Shown: positions 1-8,812, numbered from the stretch's first letter. The stretch: 37,659 nucleotides of DNA from JACPVF01 sp964502095 (GCA_964502095.1 CAZCUF010000019.1:1-37659), one strand, 5' to 3'. Notes: a model not told the origin generated them from the sequence alone. Program-made: numbers and translations.

Positions 1-264
1 TTGGCGTGCCGAGGCCAAGGTGGCGGGCGCCTGGCCCGCGCTGGCGCCGATTGCCTGGATGCCATTGCCATCCAACACGCCCGAACCGACATACGGATTG
101 TCGGAACAGCCAGTGGGCGCTTCAGTGGCAGTCGGCGCTTCGGTGGCGGCAGGCGCTGAGGTTGCCTGAGCAGGCGCCTGGGTGGGGGTGGCGGGGGTTC
201 CGCACGCGGCCAGGACCATGCTGAGGACAACGATCAGGCTTAATACAACAAAATTTTTACGCAT
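1..264 (-). CDS. ABC transporter substrate-binding lipoprotein, N-terminal part (runs off the window)
   Basis: The frame is open from the ATG at 264 down to the window edge, giving 88 residues of a longer protein. It begins with a lipoprotein signal peptide: basic MRKN, a hydrophobic core, then the lipobox LAAC with the acylated Cys at residue 21. A low-complexity linker of Thr, Ala, Pro and Glu follows, typical of surface-tethered solute-binding proteins. AGGAGA at 271-276 is a good ribosome site. It lies directly downstream of two OppD/OppF-type ATPases on the same strand, so it is most likely their peptide-binding partner (family SBP_bac_5). The binding domain itself is outside the window, so the ligand class comes from context only. 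The permease genes are not visible and probably follow to the left. Confidence 0.72.
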   Translation of the reverse strand, partial: MRKNFVVLSLIVVLSMVLAACGTPATPTQAPAQATSAPAATEAPTATEAPTGCSDNPYVGSGVLDGNGIQAIGASAGQAPATLASARQ

Positions 265-348
265 CTTTCTTCTCCTCACAGTAGAGTGAAAATCGAACTT
301 TGACAACGGTTTGTAACAATCTGTTCATCATATTGCGGTCTTGGGGAA

Positions 349-362
349 ATCACCTCCTTTCT
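349..362 (-). other. Extended Shine-Dalgarno-like sequence with no start codon at normal distance
   Basis: On the minus strand AGAAAGGAGGTGAT lies in the 102-base gap between the oppF stop and the binding-protein start. It is a near-complete complement of a bacterial 16S 3' end. The nearest ATG (331) is 21 bases downstream, too far for ordinary initiation. That ATG would open a 24-codon frame ending at 257, overlapping the start of the lipoprotein gene. It could be a leader ORF or ribosome standby site coupling translation of the binding protein, or chance. Confidence 0.25.
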
Positions 363-366
363 AGAA

Positions 367-1365
367 TCATTTTACGAATCTTTCGGCAAAATGGCAAGCC
401 ACAAAGTGGCCTGGCTTCAGCTCGCGAAATTCCGGGCGTTCCTGGGCGCAGATCTCCTCCGCAATGGGACAGCGGGTTCGGAATCTACAGCCTGAAGGCG
501 GGTTGACCGGCGAAGGCACATCGCCTTCCAGCGGGATTCGCTTTCTTTTAGCATCCGCCACCGGGTCCGGGATGGGAACGGCGGAAAGCAAAGCCTGAGT
601 GTAGGGATGGAGCGGGTCCGCATACAGTTCGTCGCGGGAGGCCAGTTCCACAATGATGCCCAAATACATCACTGCCACGCGCTGGCTGATATACCGCACC
701 ATGGAAAGATCATGCGCAATGAACAAATAGGTCAGGTTGAACTGATCCTGCAGTTCATCGAGCAGGTTCACCACCTGAGCCTGAATGGAAACATCCAGGG
801 CCGAGATGGGTTCATCGCAAATAATGAAGGAAGGCTGAAGCGCCAGCGCGCGCGCAATACCAATACGCTGACGCTGACCGCCGGAAAATTCGTGAGGATA
901 GCGGTTGGCAAACGACGGATTCAGCTTGACCAGATCCAAAAGGTGTTCGACGCGTTCCTTGATCTCGCTTCCCGTCGCGGCATTGTGAACCATCAGAGGC
1001 TCGCCCACAATTTGACTGACGGTCATACGCGGATTGAGGCTGGCGTACGGATCCTGGAAGATCATCTGCATCTCGCGGCGCATCCAGCGCATTTCCTCGT
1101 GTTTCAACGCGATCAAATCCGTGCCCCGGAAAAATACACGGCCCGCGGTGGGCTTGTACAACTGCAGGATGGTGCGGCCGGTGGTGGATTTTCCACAGCC
1201 GGATTCGCCCACAAGGCCCAGGGTTTCACCGCGTTTTACATCGAACGAGACTCCGTCAACCGCTCGAACCGCGCCGACCTGGCGGCGGATCACGCCGCGA
1301 TAGATCGGAAAATACATTTTCAATTCTTCCACTTTTAACAGGACGTCGGCGTTGTTGTCGTTCAT
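367..1365 (-). CDS. oppF: Oligopeptide/dipeptide ABC transporter ATP-binding protein OppF/DppF
   Basis: This 332-residue ATPase powers uptake of peptides (or, in some family members, nickel or sugars) at the inner face of the membrane. Visible motifs are Walker A GESGCGKS (53-60), Q-loop near FQDP (103-106), signature SGGQRQR (161-167), Walker B IICDEP (181-186) and switch His 218. The C-terminal oligopeptide_HPY extension carries Cys 293, 299, 306 and 324, the spacing seen in family members that may hold an iron-sulfur cluster. The ATG at 1365 is chosen because it overlaps the oppD stop (ATGA), has GGGAG nine bases upstream and matches family length. An in-frame ATG 12 codons upstream would overlap oppD more. 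OppD and OppF normally work as a heterodimer. Confidence 0.93.
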   Translation of the reverse strand: MNDNNADVLLKVEELKMYFPIYRGVIRRQVGAVRAVDGVSFDVKRGETLGLVGESGCGKSTTGRTILQLYKPTAGRVFFRGTDLIALKHEEMRWMRREMQMIFQDPYASLNPRMTVSQIVGEPLMVHNAATGSEIKERVEHLLDLVKLNPSFANRYPHEFSGGQRQRIGIARALALQPSFIICDEPISALDVSIQAQVVNLLDELQDQFNLTYLFIAHDLSMVRYISQRVAVMYLGIIVELASRDELYADPLHPYTQALLSAVPIPDPVADAKRKRIPLEGDVPSPVNPPSGCRFRTRCPIAEEICAQERPEFRELKPGHFVACHFAERFVK

Positions 1366-2363
1366 GAACGAGGTCTCCCGGTCTTGACATCTACCCAGCA
1401 AGCGATACGGTGGTCAGGTCGGTCAGGTCCAACCGATTCAAGCGGGGGATTTTCCTTCCAACAGCGTTCTATCACCCATTTACAGCGCGGCGCAAAGGGA
1501 CACGAGGTGGGTCTGTTATAGAGCACCGGCGGCGAGCCTTCGATGGCTTCCAGACGGGAGCGGTCCTTTTCATCCACACGCGGAAGACTGCGCATTAAAC
1601 CAATGGTATAGGGGTGAGAGGGATTTTTATATAACTCGAAAACTTCGGCTTCTTCCACAATAAAGCCGCCATACATCACGATCACGCGCTGGGCCAGCCC
1701 GGCGACCACTCCCAGATCGTGCGTGATCCAGATGACGGCCATGCCCAGTTCATCGCGCAGTCGTTTGACCAGTTCCATGATCTGCGCCTGAATCGTCACG
1801 TCCAATGCAGTGGTCGGCTCATCCGCGATCAAAATTTGAGGACTGCAAGACAGCGCCATGGCGATCATCACACGCTGACGCATACCGCCCGAAAATTGGT
1901 GAGGATAATCTTTGAGGCGCTCTTTGGCGTTCGGGATGCCAACCAGAGTCAGCAGTTCGGCGGCGCGCGCTTCAGCCTGCTTTTTATTCATGCCCACATG
2001 GAGCATGAGCGGCTCTTCCAATTGTTTTCCAATCGTCAAAACGGGGTTGAGCGAGGTCATCGGGTCCTGAAAGACCATGCCGATTTGTCCGCCGCGTACG
2101 TGTCGAATCTCTTCATTCGACATATGCAGAAGATCCTGCCCAAAAAATAATGCCTTGCCTGCAACAATCTCGCCGGGCGGCGAAGCGATCAGCCGCAGTG
2201 TCGAGAGCATTGTCACACTTTTCCCACATCCGCTTTCCCCCACCACACCGAGCGTCTCTCCCTCTTTGAGCTGGAATGAGACGCCATTTACAGCATGAAC
2301 CACACCGTCCGGTGTTTTGAAAGTAGTTTCAAGCCCTTGCACATCGAGTAGTAATTCGGGCAT
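1362..2363 (-). CDS. oppD: Oligopeptide/dipeptide ABC transporter ATP-binding protein OppD/DppD
   Basis: A 333-residue partner of OppF and the first gene of the operon. Motifs seen: Walker A GESGCGKS (42-49), FQDP (98-101), signature SGGMRQR (158-164), Walker B ILIADEP (177-183) and switch His 215. The C-terminal HPY region has Cys 288, 294, 301 and 322. AGAGGA lies eight bases before the ATG. A strong promoter sits about 70 bases upstream. The gene order D-F-binding protein shows that the transport operon continues to the left beyond the window. The substrate cannot be told from the ATPase alone, since Opp, Dpp and nickel/glutathione systems share this architecture. Confidence 0.93.
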   Translation of the reverse strand: MPELLLDVQGLETTFKTPDGVVHAVNGVSFQLKEGETLGVVGESGCGKSVTMLSTLRLIASPPGEIVAGKALFFGQDLLHMSNEEIRHVRGGQIGMVFQDPMTSLNPVLTIGKQLEEPLMLHVGMNKKQAEARAAELLTLVGIPNAKERLKDYPHQFSGGMRQRVMIAMALSCSPQILIADEPTTALDVTIQAQIMELVKRLRDELGMAVIWITHDLGVVAGLAQRVIVMYGGFIVEEAEVFELYKNPSHPYTIGLMRSLPRVDEKDRSRLEAIEGSPPVLYNRPTSCPFAPRCKWVIERCWKENPPLESVGPDRPDHRIACWVDVKTGRPRS

Positions 2364-2434
2364 CGGTGATTCCTCTGTCGCCTAGGTTTTCAAAACAAGT
2401 AGTGCCCCATAGCTTCGGGTACACAGCAGAATAG

Positions 2435-2462
2435 ATTATACCTAATTCTACAAGAGCGTCAA
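2435..2462 (-). promoter_or_regulatory. Sigma-70-type promoter of the opp operon
   Basis: On the minus strand TTGACG (2462-2457), a 16-base spacer, then a perfect TATAAT (2440-2435). The predicted start near 2428 leaves a leader of about 65 bases before oppD. Confidence 0.75.
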
Positions 2463-2621
2463 CAGTACTACAATCGCGGTCAAATCGCAAGGAACAAATG
2501 TCTTAAAAACATTCAAAGGCAGTTCCAGAGGTCGATTCCACCCTGTCGAAGCGTTGATCCCGAAAATCCATCGTGATTCTCCGCAAAGAATCGACAAAAG
2601 AGCGCGCGAGTCCGGTTTATG
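2463..2621. other. Spacer between the divergent opp and mscL promoters
   Basis: The 323 bases between oppD and mscL contain the two divergent promoters and no gene that I can support. The middle holds a separated inverted repeat, GTCGATTC at 2531-2538 and GAATCGAC at 2588-2595, which could be a regulator site. No protein can be assigned to it. Confidence 0.3.
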
Positions 2622-2650
2622 TTGACAGACTTGTTTGGCGAAAGTAAAAT
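2622..2650 (+). promoter_or_regulatory. Sigma-70-type promoter of mscL
   Basis: Consensus TTGACA (2622-2627), a 17-base spacer and TAAAAT (2645-2650). The expected start near 2657 gives a leader of about 30 bases ending in GGAGGA (2678-2683), a strong ribosome site for mscL. Confidence 0.8.
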
Positions 2651-2686
2651 CCTGAAGCTGTACTATTTTCATCCCGTGGAGGAATC

Positions 2687-3076
2687 ATGTTAAAGGATTT
2701 CAAAGCTTTTATCATGCGTGGAAGTGTGCTCGACCTGGCTGTAGCCGTCATCATTGGAGGCGCGTTCGGCAAGATCGTCGCCTCTCTGGTCAGCGACATT
2801 CTCATGCCCCTGATCGGGTTGATCATCGGCGGGATCGACTTCAGCGGACTGGCGTTCACCGTGGGAAGCGCCAAGGTGACTTACGGCACTTTCATCAACA
2901 ATGTAATAGATTTCCTGATTATTGCGTTTGCGATCTTCCTGGTTGTGCGAGGGGCCAACTCGCTCAAGAAGCCGGCCCCGGTTGCCGCGCCGACCACCAA
3001 GGATTGCCCGTATTGTTTTTCGACCATCAACCTCAAGGCCACGCGCTGTCCCAACTGCACCTCGGAGCTTAAGTAA
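2687..3076 (+). CDS. mscL: Large-conductance mechanosensitive channel MscL with C-terminal zinc ribbon
   Basis: A 129-residue inner-membrane channel that opens under membrane tension and releases solutes on osmotic downshock. The N-terminal amphipathic start (MLKDFKAFIMRGSVLDLAVA), the conserved first membrane helix (about 14-45) and the second helix (about 72-90) fit MscL. Instead of the short helical bundle of E. coli MscL, the tail has two CxxC pairs (Cys 107/110 and 121/124), a treble-clef or zinc-ribbon-like module. It has its own promoter and terminator, so it is probably a single-gene unit. The family call is secure; metal binding by the tail is inferred. Confidence 0.95.
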   Translation: MLKDFKAFIMRGSVLDLAVAVIIGGAFGKIVASLVSDILMPLIGLIIGGIDFSGLAFTVGSAKVTYGTFINNVIDFLIIAFAIFLVVRGANSLKKPAPVAAPTTKDCPYCFSTINLKATRCPNCTSELK

Positions 3077-3092
3077 ACCAGGCAACTCACAG

Positions 3093-3126
3093 AAATGGGC
3101 GGACGACCATCCGCCCATTTTATTTT
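3093..3126 (+). terminator. Rho-independent terminator after mscL
   Basis: Perfect 11-bp stem AAATGGGCGGA / TCCGCCCATTT (3093-3103 with 3110-3120), six-base loop, then TATTTTC. The tail runs straight into the pcrA start codon four bases later. Confidence 0.85.
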
Positions 3127-3129
3127 CAA

Positions 3130-5301
3130 ATGGATTCACTCGATAAACTTAACCCTCAACAACGAAGAGCTGTTTCAGCCGGGAACGGACCTGTTTTAGT
3201 GGTGGCAGGCCCGGGGTCCGGAAAGACGCGGGTACTGACTCAGCGCATCGCGTACCTCATCGCGGAGGAGGGAGTCCGGCCATGGCAGATTCTGGCGGTC
3301 ACATTTACGAATAAGGCCGCGCGCGAAATGGCACAGCGCGTGCAGGCTTTGCTCGGCGAACAGACGACCGAAGGCATGATGCTTGGCACTTTTCATTCAA
3401 TTTGTGCGCGCATTCTGCGGCGCGAGTCTGAGCATTTGCCGGTCGAGTCCAATTTCGTCATTTTCGATGCAGACGATCAGGAACGTATCGTCAAAACGAT
3501 CATCCGCGAATTCAACCTCGACGAGAAGCGTTTCCGCCCGGCGTCTGTTCACGCGTCCATATCGAAAGCCAAGAACGATTTAATCGACGTGGAAGGCTAT
3601 CCCGTCACCAACTATCGTGATGAAGTTGTCAAGCGCGTGTACGCCGAATATCAAAAGCGACTCGCCGCCAGCAACGCGGTGGATTTCGACGACCTGCTGG
3701 TATTCACTGCGCGCCTGCTCGAAGATAATCCAAGTGTGCGCGATAAATACGCCCAGCGTTTTCAACACGTGCTGGTGGACGAATTTCAGGATACCAACCT
3801 GGCTCAATACGCGCTGGTGAAACACCTGGCTTCGTATCATCGCAACATTTTTTGCGTGGGCGATCCCGATCAATCCATCTATCGCTGGCGCGGCGCAGAC
3901 TGGCGCAACGTACAGCGCTTCGAACAGGACTTCCCGGAAGCGCAGGTAATTTTGCTCGAACAAAATTATCGCTCGCGGCAAACGATCCTCGACGCGGCCA
4001 TGGGCGTGATCGACCGCGCTCAAAACCGGCGGCGCAAACGCCTCTTCACCGAACGCGGCGCGGGCGAAAAAGTCTTCTTTTATGAAGCGCCCGACGATTA
4101 CGCTGAAGCGGCGTTCGTGGTGGATACCATCGCACAACTGGTGCTCGCGCGTCAATTCGAGCCGGGCGATTGCGCGGTGATGTATCGCACCAATGCCATG
4201 TCTCGTATTTTGGAGGAAGCCTTTCTGCAAGCGCGCCTGCCCTACCGCCTCGTAGGCGCGCAAAGATTCTATGGACGCCGCGAAGTCAAGGATATGATCT
4301 CCTTTCTGCGCCTCGTTCATAACCCGCTGGATGAAATCAGCCTCGACCGCGTCATCAACATTCCGCCGCGCGGCATCGGCGATAAGACTCTCACCGCTTT
4401 ACACGAAGCCGCTCGGCAGGCGAACACCAGCCCGGGCGCAGTCTTGCTCGACCTTGCGCGCGGTTCCGACTCATCGTTTTGGTCATCGTTCAGGGGGCGC
4501 GCCGCACTGCCTCTCGCCGACTTCGGCGCGTCGCTGGCCAATTGGCGCGCCGCCGCGCCCGCTTTAACCACCGGCGAATTGTTCGACCGTATCGTCACCG
4601 ATCTCAATTACAAAGAATACATCGACGACCAGACCGAGGAAGGCAAAGACCGCTGGGAAAACGTACAGGAACTGCGCCGCCTCGCGCTCGAATATTCCAC
4701 GCGTACACTCGATGAATTTCTCGAAAACGTAGCGCTGATTTCCGATCAGGATACGATCACCGAAAATATCAACGCGCCCACCTTGCTCACCCTGCACGCC
4801 GCCAAAGGCCTGGAGTTCGGCGCGGTCTTCATCATCGGTCTCGACGACGGCATCCTGCCGCACAGCCGTTCGTTCGATGAACCGGAGGAGATGGAAGAGG
4901 AGCGCCGCCTCTTTTATGTCGGCATTACGCGCGCCAAAGAACGGCTCTATCTTCTGCGCGCCATCCAGCGCGGCGGGCGCGGCATGACGGAGGAAACCTA
5001 TCCGTCGCGCTTTCTGGATGATATTCCAGCGGAGTTGATCGCCGGTAAAACGCGGACAGGCCGAAGTCTGCGCGGCGAACCGGCGGAAACAAAATGGTCG
5101 CTCCATACGCGGCCTCAATCTGCTTCCGTTATCGAAGCCAAATTCCGCGCCGGAATGCGCGTCCGCCATCCGCTGTGGGGCGAGGGCATCGTGCTCGACA
5201 GCCGCCTGCAGGGAGATGACGAAATCCTCGACGTGGTCTTTGAATCGGTCGGCGTAAAGCGCCTGGCGGCTTCGCTGGCAAATTTAAAAGCAATCGAATA
5301 G
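3130..5301 (+). CDS. pcrA: UvrD/PcrA-type ATP-dependent 3'-5' DNA helicase
   Basis: A 723-residue superfamily 1A helicase for nucleotide excision repair and removal of proteins from DNA. Motifs in order: LNPQQRRAV Q-motif (7-15), Walker A GPGSGKT (27-33), Ia VTFTNKAAREM (57-67), II DEFQDTN (217-223), III GDPDQSIYRWRGA (244-256), IV QNYRS (278-282), then the V motif TLHAAKGLEF and VI FYVGITRAKERLYL near 590-640. The C-terminal ~60 residues form the Tudor-like domain of PcrA (VRHPLWGEGIVL). The start matches the family N-terminus exactly, yet no Shine-Dalgarno precedes it and the mscL terminator tail ends three bases before, so it may be translated leaderless or from an unseen promoter inside mscL. 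Confidence 0.95.
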   Translation: MDSLDKLNPQQRRAVSAGNGPVLVVAGPGSGKTRVLTQRIAYLIAEEGVRPWQILAVTFTNKAAREMAQRVQALLGEQTTEGMMLGTFHSICARILRRESEHLPVESNFVIFDADDQERIVKTIIREFNLDEKRFRPASVHASISKAKNDLIDVEGYPVTNYRDEVVKRVYAEYQKRLAASNAVDFDDLLVFTARLLEDNPSVRDKYAQRFQHVLVDEFQDTNLAQYALVKHLASYHRNIFCVGDPDQSIYRWRGADWRNVQRFEQDFPEAQVILLEQNYRSRQTILDAAMGVIDRAQNRRRKRLFTERGAGEKVFFYEAPDDYAEAAFVVDTIAQLVLARQFEPGDCAVMYRTNAMSRILEEAFLQARLPYRLVGAQRFYGRREVKDMISFLRLVHNPLDEISLDRVINIPPRGIGDKTLTALHEAARQANTSPGAVLLDLARGSDSSFWSSFRGRAALPLADFGASLANWRAAAPALTTGELFDRIVTDLNYKEYIDDQTEEGKDRWENVQELRRLALEYSTRTLDEFLENVALISDQDTITENINAPTLLTLHAAKGLEFGAVFIIGLDDGILPHSRSFDEPEEMEEERRLFYVGITRAKERLYLLRAIQRGGRGMTEETYPSRFLDDIPAELIAGKTRTGRSLRGEPAETKWSLHTRPQSASVIEAKFRAGMRVRHPLWGEGIVLDSRLQGDDEILDVVFESVGVKRLAASLANLKAIE

Positions 5302-5310
5302 AATGACCGG

Positions 5311-5347
5311 GACGAAATATCGTCCGCGCGAAGCGCGCGATTTCGTC
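5311..5347. repeat. Imperfect palindrome between pcrA and the Nudix gene
   Basis: Outer arms GACGAAAT (5311-5318) and ATTTCGTC (5340-5347), inner stem CGCGC-GAA-GCGCG (5325-5337). There is no U-tract, so it is not a classical terminator. It may be a mobile palindromic repeat or an RNA-stabilising hairpin. The rest of the gap up to 5456 shows nothing recognisable. Confidence 0.45.
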
Positions 5348-5456
5348 CGCGAGGGCAAAGCCTATTGCGCCTCGCCAACTGTCCGCGCCGCGTGAGGCGT
5401 TTGAGCATCGCAGAAATCGGGCAAATGCCCGGTCGTTGCTGATTGGATGTTTTTCG

Positions 5457-5906
5457 ATGATGCGCCTGGTTTATCTTGCCTATAACTTCATATCGTTTTT
5501 CATCCGCCCGGTGACGCTGGGCGCGCGCGTAATGATGATCCGCGGCAATCAGGTTTTGCTGGTGAGGCAGACGTATCTGGAAGGCTGGTTCATGCCCGGC
5601 GGCGGATTGAAGCGCGGCGAAACGGTGGAGATGGGCGCGCGGCGGGAGGCGCGTGAAGAGGTGGGCGCGGAGGCGGGGGAAATGAGCCTGATCGGCATCT
5701 ACAGTCATTTCGAGAATTTCAGGAGCGATCACATCGCGTTATTTCTGTGCAAGGATTTCAACCTGCACGAAAAGACCGATGTGGAAATTGCCGAGGCCCG
5801 CTTTTTCCCATTGGACGCTTTGCCCGCAGAACTTGTGCCCGGTCATCGTCAGCGTTTGGAAGATTACCGCGCGGGGGTCGCTTCGCCGAAATTTGGGATC
5901 TGGTAG
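5457..5906 (+). CDS. Nudix hydrolase
   Basis: About 149 residues. The complete Nudix box GX5EX7REXXEEXG is present (GGLKRGE, then RREAREEVG, roughly residues 49-70), the Mg2+-dependent pyrophosphatase site for nucleoside diphosphate-linked compounds. The N-terminus is hydrophobic and basic (LVYLAYNFISFFIRP), common in a subgroup of bacterial Nudix proteins. Start choice is uncertain: ATG at 5457 or 5460, or a TTG at 5436 that would add seven residues; none has a strong ribosome site. It ends 13 bases before the chromate-transporter start, so the two may be cotranscribed. Substrate unknown. Confidence 0.85.
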   Translation: MMRLVYLAYNFISFFIRPVTLGARVMMIRGNQVLLVRQTYLEGWFMPGGGLKRGETVEMGARREAREEVGAEAGEMSLIGIYSHFENFRSDHIALFLCKDFNLHEKTDVEIAEARFFPLDALPAELVPGHRQRLEDYRAGVASPKFGIW

Positions 5907-5919
5907 TACAGGAGAATCC

Positions 5920-6483
5920 ATGAATTTAAAATTGATTCTGGAGTTGTTCATCGTCTTTGCGCGCGTAGCCCTGTTTTCGTGGGGCGGCGGCCCCGCCTCC
6001 ATGGGATTGATGCAGCGCGAGACGGTATCTGCCGGTTGGGTGGATGCCGATGAATTTGCAGACGCGCTGGCGATTGGCAACGCCCTGCCCGGACCGATCG
6101 CGCCGCAGGTTTCGGCTTATATCGGATACAAACTGGCGGGGTTTCCCGGCGCGCTCTCAGCCGTTTCGGGAACGGTCATTCCTACCACCGTCCTGATGCT
6201 GATCATGATCGTATTTTTCTTCAGCGTCAAAGACAGCCCGGCCATCGCCGCCATGTTGAAGGCAGTTCGTCCCATCATCGTGGGCCTGCTCATGTGGACG
6301 GTATATATCATGGCCTATTCGGTTTTCAATGTGAGCAAAGCCGGTTGGGGAGTGGGGTTATTGAAGAACACCGATAAAGCATTGATCGCGCTGGCCACCT
6401 TTTTTATTCTGACCCTCACCGAACTGAATCCGGTCTGGCTGGTGATCGCGGGCGCCGTTCTCGGTTTTTTGATCTATCGTTGA
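5920..6483 (+). CDS. Chromate transporter-type (CHR) half-size membrane protein
   Basis: 187 residues from the ATG at 5920, which has AGGAGAA just upstream. The CHR domain is recognised by FSWGGGPASMGLMQRE near residues 18-33 and ALAIGNALPGPIAPQVSAYIGY at about 50-70, followed by several hydrophobic helices. Family members export chromate or take up sulfate-like anions by proton exchange; many have no proven substrate. Half-size members usually come as tandem pairs and act as heterodimers, but no second CHR gene follows here; the next gene is a nucleotidyltransferase. It may work as a homodimer or pair with a gene elsewhere. Confidence 0.88.
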   Translation: MNLKLILELFIVFARVALFSWGGGPASMGLMQRETVSAGWVDADEFADALAIGNALPGPIAPQVSAYIGYKLAGFPGALSAVSGTVIPTTVLMLIMIVFFFSVKDSPAIAAMLKAVRPIIVGLLMWTVYIMAYSVFNVSKAGWGVGLLKNTDKALIALATFFILTLTELNPVWLVIAGAVLGFLIYR

Positions 6484-6494
6484 ATCTACTACGG

Positions 6495-6500
6495 TACAAT
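6495..6500 (+). promoter_or_regulatory. -10 element for an apparently leaderless gene
   Basis: TACAAT lies exactly six bases before the ATG at 6507, so transcription would begin at or next to the start codon. There is no Shine-Dalgarno sequence in the gap and no good -35. Confidence 0.5.
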
Positions 6501-6506
6501 AGGCTC

Positions 6507-7538
6507 ATGACCGATACCCTCAAAATATTCATCCCCATGGCCGGCTGGGGAACGCGTATGCGCCCTCATACATGGAGCAAACCCAAACCTCTCGTCAGCG
6601 TGGCAGGCAAGACCGCGCTCGAACACATGCTGGATATGTTCGATTCCCTGCCCGACCCGGCCAATACCGAATATGTCTTCATCGTCGGACCGTATCTGGG
6701 CGAGATACAAATCCCGGCTTTTATCGAGGAACATTATCCGCACCTGAACGCGCATTACGTGGTGCAAACCGAAATGAAGGGGCAATCGCACGCGCTGTGG
6801 CTGGCGCGGGAATACCTGCACGGACCGATGATCATGTGCTTTTCCGATACACTGATCGAAACGAACTTCTCTTTTCTGCCGCGCGAAACCGCCGATGGCG
6901 TGACTTGGGTGATGCCCGTACCGAACCCTCAGCGCTTCGGTGTGGCGGAACTCGGCCCGGATGGCCTGGTCAGACGTTTCATCGAAAAGCCGAAAACAAA
7001 TGAAAATAACCTGGCGCTGGTGGGGTGTTATTATTTCAAGGACGCCCAGAAATTATTGACTGCCATCGAAGAACAAATGGAACGCAAGCTCACCTTGAAG
7101 AACGAATATTTCCTCGCCGACGCGATCTCGATCATGATCGAACGCGGCGCGCGCATCCGCACGGAGCAGATCAATACCTGGCTGGATACCGGCACAATCG
7201 AGGCCACGCTGGATACGAACCGCATCCTGCTCGACCGGGGAGCGGCTTCCGCTTCCGAAAACGGAACCAGGCCCACGGTCCGGGTGATGCCGCCGGTGTT
7301 CATCCATCCCAGCGCGGAGATCAGCGAAGCGGTCATCGGCCCGTACGCCTCGATCGGACCGAACTGCAGAATCCATCAGGCTGTGATCGCGGACAGCATC
7401 ATCGAGGCCGGAACCAGTATCGAGCGCGCTACGCTGACGCGTTCGCTCATCGGAAAAAATTGTTCGGTGACCGGGCAGGCCGGCACAGAAGAAGCTTCTT
7501 CTTTAAATATCGGCGACGACTCAATAATCAATTTCTAA
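6507..7538 (+). CDS. Sugar-phosphate nucleotidyltransferase with C-terminal left-handed beta-helix
   Basis: 343 residues. The N-terminal transferase domain has the activating loop GWGTRMRPHTWSKPKPL (13-29), Asp 114 in CFSDT for metal binding and the second acidic site WLDTGT (225-230). The C-terminal hexapeptide-like repeats (about 262-343: VFIHPSAEI, AVIGPYASIG, SIIEAGTSI) form a short left-handed beta-helix. This is the architecture of glucose-1-phosphate thymidylyl/uridylyltransferases and related enzymes that activate sugars for cell-envelope glycans. The exact nucleotide and sugar cannot be read from motifs. The ATG at 6507 is favoured over a TTG at 6480 by a -10 box six bases upstream and by the family N-terminus. 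The aminotransferase follows after 13 bases. Confidence 0.88.
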   Translation: MTDTLKIFIPMAGWGTRMRPHTWSKPKPLVSVAGKTALEHMLDMFDSLPDPANTEYVFIVGPYLGEIQIPAFIEEHYPHLNAHYVVQTEMKGQSHALWLAREYLHGPMIMCFSDTLIETNFSFLPRETADGVTWVMPVPNPQRFGVAELGPDGLVRRFIEKPKTNENNLALVGCYYFKDAQKLLTAIEEQMERKLTLKNEYFLADAISIMIERGARIRTEQINTWLDTGTIEATLDTNRILLDRGAASASENGTRPTVRVMPPVFIHPSAEISEAVIGPYASIGPNCRIHQAVIADSIIEAGTSIERATLTRSLIGKNCSVTGQAGTEEASSLNIGDDSIINF

Positions 7539-7551
7539 TTCCGGAGGATAA

Positions 7552-8730
<1,179 letters not shown>

Positions 8731-8782
8731 AACAAAGATCAACAATGCAGGCGCGGCGCCTGCCGCATAAAGATAACTAACG

Positions 8783-8812
8783 AACACGCTCCCGGAATTC
8801 CGGGAGCGTGTT
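8783..8812. terminator. Strong 30-bp palindrome, probable terminator after the aminotransferase
   Basis: A perfect palindrome with 15-base arms, AACACGCTCCCGGAA and its complement, ends in GTGTT. There is almost no U-tract, so termination may be weak or the hairpin may protect 3' ends. A smaller hairpin GCAGGCG-CGG-CGCCTGC lies at 8747-8763. Confidence 0.55.

Noticed and set aside
278..306. Promoter directly before the binding-protein gene (TTGTCA, 17 bases, TACTGT on the minus strand)
   Set aside because: The -10 is poor and the start would fall on the ribosome site, so I keep the gene in the opp transcript; it could still be a weak internal promoter.
349..362. Fragment of a 16S rRNA 3' end on the plus strand (ATCACCTCCTTTCT)
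   Set aside because: Only about 14 bases match and no rRNA sequence surrounds them; it is explained as a Shine-Dalgarno-type sequence on the minus strand.
607..1338. Long plus-strand open frame opposite oppF
   Set aside because: It is the antisense shadow of a clear ABC ATPase gene, has no ribosome site, and its composition is that of a reverse-frame translation.
3580..4320. 246-codon minus-strand frame opposite pcrA
   Set aside because: It lies wholly opposite conserved helicase motifs, has no promoter and no recognisable domain.
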